Below are positions 5,943-10,069 of a stretch of DNA of 10,069 bases, piece after piece. How positions within the stretch are numbered: position 1 is the first letter of the stretch; each line of letters starts with the position of its first letter. Below the pieces are notes generated by a model. That model was not told where the DNA came from, did no database searches, and worked only from the letters and a program-made list of their open reading frames with translations. This stretch comes from Anaeromonas sp052088025 (GTDB lineage Bacteria; Bacillota; Clostridia; Tissierellales; SIT17), in NCBI RefSeq assembly GCF_052088025.1, contig NZ_JBQCYD010000064.1:1-10069 (forward strand). Reading direction: 5' to 3'. Position numbers and translations under genes: made by a program.

Positions 5943-7052
5943 TTGGTAAATAAAATTTTAAGGGTAATTTTAACAGTAACTGGTTTTCTTTTAGGTTTTG
6001 GTGTTGCAGTATCAGCTAGAGATTTAGGTTTATTAGATTTTATTGAAAGTAGGAATTTTGTAATAATAAGTTATATTATTATAAGTGCATTAGTTGGAAT
6101 TATAGTATTTTTATTATCTCCAAAAATTATAAACTTGGGTAATTCTATAGGTTCTAGTGTGGAAAGTGAATTACAAAGGATCCCAGCAACAGATATTATA
6201 TTGGGAGCTGTAGGTCTTATAGTAGGTTTAATAATTGCATATTTGATATCTCAACCTATATTTAATCTTGAAATACCTTATATAACAGTGCCAGCTGCTG
6301 TAGTGGTATATTTATTATTTGGATATTTGGGTTTAAATGTGGCTACAAAAAAGAGAGAAGATTTTGCAGGGCTTACAAATTTATTTAAGAAAACAGTGGT
6401 TAAAGAAGATGGTGTGAAAATAGAATATCCAAAATCAAGAGTTAAGCCTAAGGTTTTAGATACATCTGTTATAATTGATGGAAGAATTGCAGATATTTGT
6501 AGAACGGGCTTTATGGAAGGACCACTTATTATACCAGAATTTGTATTAGATGAGTTGCAGCATATAGCTGATTCATCGGATTCTTTAAAAAGAAATAGAG
6601 GTAGAAGAGGTCTTGATATTTTGAATATGATACAAAAAGAAATAGATATAGAAGTTGTAATTCATGATAAAGATTTTGAAGATATATCTGAAGTTGATAG
6701 CAAATTACTTAAACTAGGTCAGTTTTTAAATGGAATGGTTGTAACTAATGATTACAATTTAAATAAGGTAGCTGAATTTCATGGAGTAGAAGTATTAAAT
6801 ATCAATGAACTTGCAAATGCTGTTAAGCCTGTTGTCTTACCAGGAGAAGAAATGCATGTTCAAGTTATGAAAGATGGCAAAGAATCTGGTCAAGGTATTG
6901 CTTATCTTGATGATGGAACTATGATAGTAGTAGATGGAGGTAAAAAACACATTGGTGAAGCATTAGATGTTATGGTCACAAGTGTATTACAGACTGCTGC
7001 TGGTAGAATGATTTTTGCAAAACCTAAATATATGATTGAACAAGCAGGATAA
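5943..7052 (+). CDS. yacL: Membrane-anchored PIN/TRAM domain protein, YacL family
   Basis: This is a 369-residue membrane-anchored putative nuclease. Four hydrophobic segments (about 3-23, 39-58, 85-103, 111-131) are followed by a cytosolic PIN domain beginning VLDTSVIIDGRI, with the expected acidic residues D173, E204, D252 and D270 (the last in VVTNDYNLN). A C-terminal TRAM domain (about 296-358, GQGIAYLDDGTMIVVDGG) is a probable RNA-binding module. All four catalytic acids are present, so it should be an active metal-dependent RNase, but the physiological substrate of the family is not known to me. A GTG at 5934 lies within the Shine-Dalgarno AGGAGGTGA (5929-5937); the TTG at 5943 is correctly spaced and was chosen. 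In B. subtilis yacL also precedes ispD; here pckA intervenes. Confidence 0.93.
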   Translation: MVNKILRVILTVTGFLLGFGVAVSARDLGLLDFIESRNFVIISYIIISALVGIIVFLLSPKIINLGNSIGSSVESELQRIPATDIILGAVGLIVGLIIAYLISQPIFNLEIPYITVPAAVVVYLLFGYLGLNVATKKREDFAGLTNLFKKTVVKEDGVKIEYPKSRVKPKVLDTSVIIDGRIADICRTGFMEGPLIIPEFVLDELQHIADSSDSLKRNRGRRGLDILNMIQKEIDIEVVIHDKDFEDISEVDSKLLKLGQFLNGMVVTNDYNLNKVAEFHGVEVLNINELANAVKPVVLPGEEMHVQVMKDGKESGQGIAYLDDGTMIVVDGGKKHIGEALDVMVTSVLQTAAGRMIFAKPKYMIEQAG

Positions 7053-7059
7053 GAATATT

Positions 7060-7090
7060 TAAAACCTCTGACTTTTAGTCAGAGGTTTTA
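7060..7090 (+). terminator. Terminator of the PIN/TRAM gene
   Basis: A perfect 14-bp stem (7060-7073 with 7077-7090, loop ttt) starts 7 nt after the stop codon. The U-rich part lies within the stem's 3' arm (GGTTTTA), so termination may use the lower A-U pairs opening. The A-rich left arm could give some function in reverse as well. Confidence 0.75.
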
Positions 7091-7133
7091 CTAATAAATA
7101 TGACAAAAAATAAATATTTTTTTATCATGTATG

Positions 7134-7164
7134 TGTTATACTAATTATCAATATATGCTATAAT
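7134..7164 (+). promoter_or_regulatory. Two extended -10 promoter candidates for pckA
   Basis: TGT-TATACT (7134-7142) and TGC-TATAAT (7156-7164) are both extended -10 elements; neither has a convincing -35. The second predicts a start near 7171 and a 44-nt leader. No clear operator or cre-like catabolite site was recognised between 7091 and 7199. Confidence 0.5.
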
Positions 7165-7214
7165 AAACAATATATTAACACCAAATAAAACAATTAATCA
7201 AGGAGGAATATGTT

Positions 7215-8765
7215 TTGTATAACACTAAAGACATAATAGATAAGATTTTAAAATCAAAAAAAGTGAAATTTAATCTAAATGAAGATGAATTGATAAGTAT
7301 AGCAGTAGAGAAAGAAGGAGCTGAAATAGCTTCTAATGGTGCTTTAAGCATAAATACAGGTAAATATACTGGAAGATCACCTAATGATAGATTTATTGTA
7401 GATGAGGATTCAGTTAGGGATCATATAAACTGGAATAATCAAAACAAAGCAATTTCAAGATCAGATTTTGAAAATTTATTTAAAAGAATTAGTGAGTATA
7501 TAAAAGATAAAGAACTATATGTTTTTGAAGGTTTTGTGGGTTCTGATGATGAATATAAAATGCCTATAAGAGTTATAAATGAACTTTCAAGTCAAAATTT
7601 ATTTGCAAAGCAAATGTTTATAGAAAATAAGGATAACGATTTCAAAGAGGACTTCACTGTAATAGCTTTACCTGAATTAAAAATAAATGAAAAAGAATAT
7701 AATATAAACTCAGAAGCTTTTATAATTATTAGTTTTGAAGAAAAATTAGTACTTATAGGTGGAACTAAATATAGTGGTGAAATAAAAAAATCTATGTTTA
7801 CAGTTATGAATTATTTGTTGCCATTTAAAAATGTACTTCCTATGCATTGTTCTGCAAACAGAGGTAAAAAAGGTGATGTAGCTTTATTTTTTGGCCTATC
7901 AGGTACTGGTAAAACTACATTATCTGCTGATAATGATAGAAAACTTATAGGTGATGACGAGCATGGTTTCACTGAAGATGGAGTATTTAATTTTGAAGGT
8001 GGATGCTATGCTAAATGTATAGATTTATCTTGTGAAAAAGAACCTCAAATATATAGTGCTATTAGAAAAGGTGCCATACTTGAAAATGTTGTTTTAGATG
8101 AAGATACCAAAGAACCAGATTATTCTAATGGAATGTATACTGAAAATACTAGAGTGGCTTTTCCTGTGGAACATATTGATGATGCCATATTAGAAGGTAA
8201 GGGAGAAATACCAAAGAATATTATATTTTTAACTGCTGATGCTACTGGTGTTCTTCCTCCTATTTCAAAACTTACAAAAGAACAAGCAATGTATCACTTT
8301 ATGAGTGGATATACTAGCAAACTTGCTGGAACTGAAAGAGGAATAAAAGAGCCTACTGCAACTTTTTCTGCTTGTTTTGGTGAACCTTTTATGCTTTTAA
8401 AACCACAAGTGTATGCTGAACTTCTAGGAGAAAAGATAGAAAAGCATAATTTGAATGTATTTTTAGTTAATACTGGATGGACTGGTGGAGAATATGGAAA
8501 AGGTAGTAGAATAAATTTGAAATATACAAGAGCTATGGTACGTGCAGCTTTAAATGGTGATTTAGAAAATGTAGAGTATAAAAAAGATGAAATATTTAAT
8601 TTATCTATACCTTTAAAGTGTAGTGGAGTTCCAGAAGAAATATTAATTCCATCAAATACTTGGGAAGATAAAGAAAGATACAATAAAAAAGCAAACAAAC
8701 TTAATAATAGTTTCATAGAAAACTTCAAAAAATTTGAAGTAAATGAAAAAGTAAGAGCATTATAA
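7215..8765 (+). CDS. pckA: Phosphoenolpyruvate carboxykinase (ATP)
   Basis: The enzyme interconverts oxaloacetate + ATP and PEP + CO2 + ADP in the cytosol, linking the C4-acid pool to gluconeogenesis or, in some anaerobes, fixing CO2 in reverse. The 516 residues, slightly short of the usual 520-540, show ATP-type PckA landmarks: TGKYTGRSPNDRF (48-60, substrate-binding R54), CSANRGKKGDVALFFG, the kinase-1a P-loop GLSGTGKTT (227-235, K233), kinase-2 LIGDDEHGF (244-252), FEGGCYAK, and TADATGVLPPISKLT. The P-loop form marks the ATP-dependent, not GTP-dependent, class. The TTG start has an AGGAGG 8 nt upstream. A nearer ATG at 7210 is in another frame, only 3 nt from the Shine-Dalgarno sequence, and stops after eight codons. 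The gene is a free-standing unit between two terminators. Confidence 0.96.
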   Translation: MYNTKDIIDKILKSKKVKFNLNEDELISIAVEKEGAEIASNGALSINTGKYTGRSPNDRFIVDEDSVRDHINWNNQNKAISRSDFENLFKRISEYIKDKELYVFEGFVGSDDEYKMPIRVINELSSQNLFAKQMFIENKDNDFKEDFTVIALPELKINEKEYNINSEAFIIISFEEKLVLIGGTKYSGEIKKSMFTVMNYLLPFKNVLPMHCSANRGKKGDVALFFGLSGTGKTTLSADNDRKLIGDDEHGFTEDGVFNFEGGCYAKCIDLSCEKEPQIYSAIRKGAILENVVLDEDTKEPDYSNGMYTENTRVAFPVEHIDDAILEGKGEIPKNIIFLTADATGVLPPISKLTKEQAMYHFMSGYTSKLAGTERGIKEPTATFSACFGEPFMLLKPQVYAELLGEKIEKHNLNVFLVNTGWTGGEYGKGSRINLKYTRAMVRAALNGDLENVEYKKDEIFNLSIPLKCSGVPEEILIPSNTWEDKERYNKKANKLNNSFIENFKKFEVNEKVRAL

Positions 8766-8768
8766 AAT

Positions 8769-8795
8769 AAAAAGCTGCCATAAAGGTAGCTTTTT
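8769..8795 (+). terminator. Terminator of pckA
   Basis: An 11-bp stem with one G-U pair (8769-8779 with 8785-8795) and a 5-nt loop ATAAA ends in five T. Both arms carry A/T runs, so it could work in either direction. It starts 3 nt after the pckA stop. Confidence 0.85.
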
Positions 8796-8809
8796 ATTAT
8801 TGGATTTCC

Positions 8810-8815
8810 TATAAT
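8810..8815 (+). promoter_or_regulatory. Candidate -10 box for ispD-ispF
   Basis: A perfect TATAAT lies 15 nt past the pckA terminator and 20 nt before the ispD start. The predicted start near 8822 coincides with the Shine-Dalgarno sequence. No -35 is seen at normal spacing (that position is inside the terminator), so confidence is limited. Confidence 0.4.
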
Positions 8816-8834
8816 GGTATTGGAGGTGGATAAA

Positions 8835-9539
8835 ATGACTTATAAAAATAAAAAGATTTCTGTAATCATACCTGCTGCAGGCATGGGAAAAAGAATGAAT
8901 AGCAATATAAATAAACAATATATTTTATTAAAAGATAGGCCTATATTATTTTATACATTAGATCAATTTGAAAAAAATGACTTTATAGATGATATAGTAG
9001 TTGTAGCTAAAGATGATGAAGTTGAGTATGCAAGAAAAAATATAATCAATAAATACAAATTCAAAAAGATTAAGTCTATAGTAAGAGGAGGTAAAGAAAG
9101 AAGAGATTCAGTATATAATGGATTGAAAAGTTTAGATAAGGATACTGATATAGTTTTAATTCATGATGGTGCAAGACCTTTTATTAATCAAGAAACAATA
9201 AATTCTTCAATAAAGGCTGCTATAGAACATGATGCAATAGTTGTAGGTGTTCCATTAAAAGATACTGTGAAAATTGTTGATAGTGAAAATATAGTTCGAA
9301 ATACTCCTGATAGGAGTAAACTATGGCAGGTTCAAACTCCTCAAGCTTTTTCATATTCTCTTATAATGGATGCATATGATAGGGGTATTAAAGAAGATTT
9401 AAATGTAACTGATGATTCTATGCTAGTAGAGCATTTTGGAAATCCAGTAAAAATGATAATGGGAACTTATAAAAATATAAAGATAACAACAAAAGAAGAT
9501 TTAATAATGGGTAAAAATTTTTTAGATGAGGAAGTGTAA
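8835..9539 (+). CDS. ispD: 2-C-methyl-D-erythritol 4-phosphate cytidylyltransferase
   Basis: IspD catalyses the third step of the MEP isoprenoid pathway, MEP + CTP to CDP-ME + PPi. The 234-residue protein is a normal family length. It opens with the nucleotide-binding loop IIPAAGMGKRM (11-21, R20) and the catalytic lysine in NKQY (K27), and has GGKERRDSVYNGL (85-97), IHDGARPF (109-116), VPLKDTVK, LWQVQTPQAF and a conserved TDDSMLVE helix. An ATG at 8814 would add seven residues but lies within the TATAAT box. GGAGGTGG (8822-8829) is properly spaced for the ATG at 8835, which gives the usual N-terminus. ispF follows after two bases, so the two enzymes, not consecutive in the pathway (IspE acts between them), are co-transcribed and probably translationally coupled. 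Confidence 0.96.
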   Translation: MTYKNKKISVIIPAAGMGKRMNSNINKQYILLKDRPILFYTLDQFEKNDFIDDIVVVAKDDEVEYARKNIINKYKFKKIKSIVRGGKERRDSVYNGLKSLDKDTDIVLIHDGARPFINQETINSSIKAAIEHDAIVVGVPLKDTVKIVDSENIVRNTPDRSKLWQVQTPQAFSYSLIMDAYDRGIKEDLNVTDDSMLVEHFGNPVKMIMGTYKNIKITTKEDLIMGKNFLDEEV

Positions 9540-9541
9540 AA

Positions 9542-10015
9542 ATGAAGATTGGAATTGGCTATGACGTACATAAATTAGTGGAAAATAGAGATTTGATTAT
9601 AGGAGGTGTAAAAATAGAGCATGAAAAAGGGCTTTTAGGTCATTCTGATGCTGATGTCTTAACTCATGCTATAATGGATAGTATACTTGGAGCCTTAAGC
9701 ATGGGTGATATTGGAAGACATTTTCCAGATACATCAGATGAATTTAAAGATGTGAGTAGCATAAAACTATTAGAAAAAGTATATGAAAGTATGAATAATA
9801 AGGGATATAAAATAGGAAACATAGATTCAGTAATAGTAGCTGAGCGTCCTAAAATGGCACCTTTTATTTTAGATATGAGAACTATAATAGCAAAAACATT
9901 AAAAACTTCTATAGAAAATATAAACATAAAAGCTACAACATCTGAGACTCTTGGATATGAGGGCAGAGAAGAAGGTATATCTTCTAATGCTGTTTGTTTA
10001 ATAACAAAAAAATAG
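9542..10015 (+). CDS. ispF: 2-C-methyl-D-erythritol 2,4-cyclodiphosphate synthase
   Basis: IspF converts CDP-ME 2-phosphate to the cyclic diphosphate MEcPP, releasing CMP, as a homotrimer with a divalent metal. At 157 residues it is complete. The metal ligands are visible in GIGYDVHKL (D8, H10) and the HSDADVLTHAIMD segment (H42), followed by GALSMGDIGRHFPDTS, a characteristic substrate loop. The C-terminal NINIKATTSETLGYEGREEG matches the CMP-binding end of the family. The ribosome binding site, GAGGAAGTG, lies in the last codons of ispD. No hairpin terminator is visible between the stop and the window end, so the unit may continue to the right. Confidence 0.96.
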   Translation: MKIGIGYDVHKLVENRDLIIGGVKIEHEKGLLGHSDADVLTHAIMDSILGALSMGDIGRHFPDTSDEFKDVSSIKLLEKVYESMNNKGYKIGNIDSVIVAERPKMAPFILDMRTIIAKTLKTSIENINIKATTSETLGYEGREEGISSNAVCLITKK

Positions 10016-10069
10016 TATTGTCAAGCACTTCTGAAAATGTCTGATAAAAGTTAAAAGATTAGCACCGAC
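9998..10069 (-). other. Possible 3' end of a minus-strand reading frame entering from the right
   Basis: On the minus strand one frame is open from the window edge to a TAA at 9998-10000, reading VGANLLTFIRHFQKCLTI then FFCY-like residues, and overlapping the ispF end by 18 nt. The other two minus frames stop quickly. It could be the end of a convergent gene, perhaps of a mobile element, or simply a short chance frame; no family is recognised. Confidence 0.15.

Noticed and set aside
8294..8728. 144-codon minus-strand frame opposite the end of pckA
   Set aside because: Although long, it overlaps conserved PckA sequence and has no domain or upstream signals.
9664..9927. Minus-strand open frame opposite ispF
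   Set aside because: It is nested in a complete, highly conserved enzyme gene and has no initiation signals.
1..10069. CRISPR arrays, tRNA or rRNA genes, toxin-antitoxin pairs, complete insertion sequences
   Set aside because: No spaced direct repeats, tRNA-like cloverleaf, rRNA segments, transposase motifs or target-site duplications were recognised on either strand.

Overview
The window is AT-rich DNA with every gene on the + strand, strong AGGAGG-type ribosome binding sites, frequent TTG starts and many short rho-independent hairpins. Together with the radA / carD / PIN-TRAM / ispD / ispF gene order this suggests a low-GC anaerobic Firmicute of the Clostridia or Tissierellia kind. Species level cannot be read from the sequence.

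Layout. (1) Positions 1-44 hold the terminator of an unseen upstream gene. (2) Positions 55-3794 form a corrinoid-uptake operon: a promoter, a cobalamin riboswitch with a terminator/antiterminator, a small cysteine-rich CGGC-like protein, then the substrate-binding lipoprotein, permease and ATPase of a BtuFCD-type ABC importer. A strong hairpin closes it. (3) Positions 3794-7090 hold three separately punctuated housekeeping genes: radA (DNA repair and recombination), a CarD-family RNA polymerase regulator, and a membrane-anchored PIN/TRAM protein (YacL family). (4) Positions 7134-8795 hold a free-standing ATP-dependent PEP carboxykinase gene with its own promoter candidates and terminator. (5) Positions 8810-10015 hold ispD-ispF, two steps of the MEP isoprenoid pathway. 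(6) The last 54 bases contain only a possible fragment of a minus-strand reading frame.

How it works together. The importer operon should be shut off when cobalamin is plentiful. The small cysteine-rich protein sits first behind the riboswitch, so it is co-regulated with uptake. The second half resembles the radA-disA-yacL-ispD-ispF neighbourhood of Bacillus subtilis, but disA is absent between radA and the genes that follow, carD is present, and pckA is inserted. Almost every gene or pair in this half has its own terminator and promoter, so it is a conserved neighbourhood rather than one operon.

Most of the content is recognisable. I found no clear new multi-gene system. The least-explained points are the riboswitch expression platform with its possible leader peptide, the CQIC variant of the CGGC-like protein in a B12 regulon, the tandem carD promoters with TTGACAA repeats, and the repeated TATAAT-SD-start layout.
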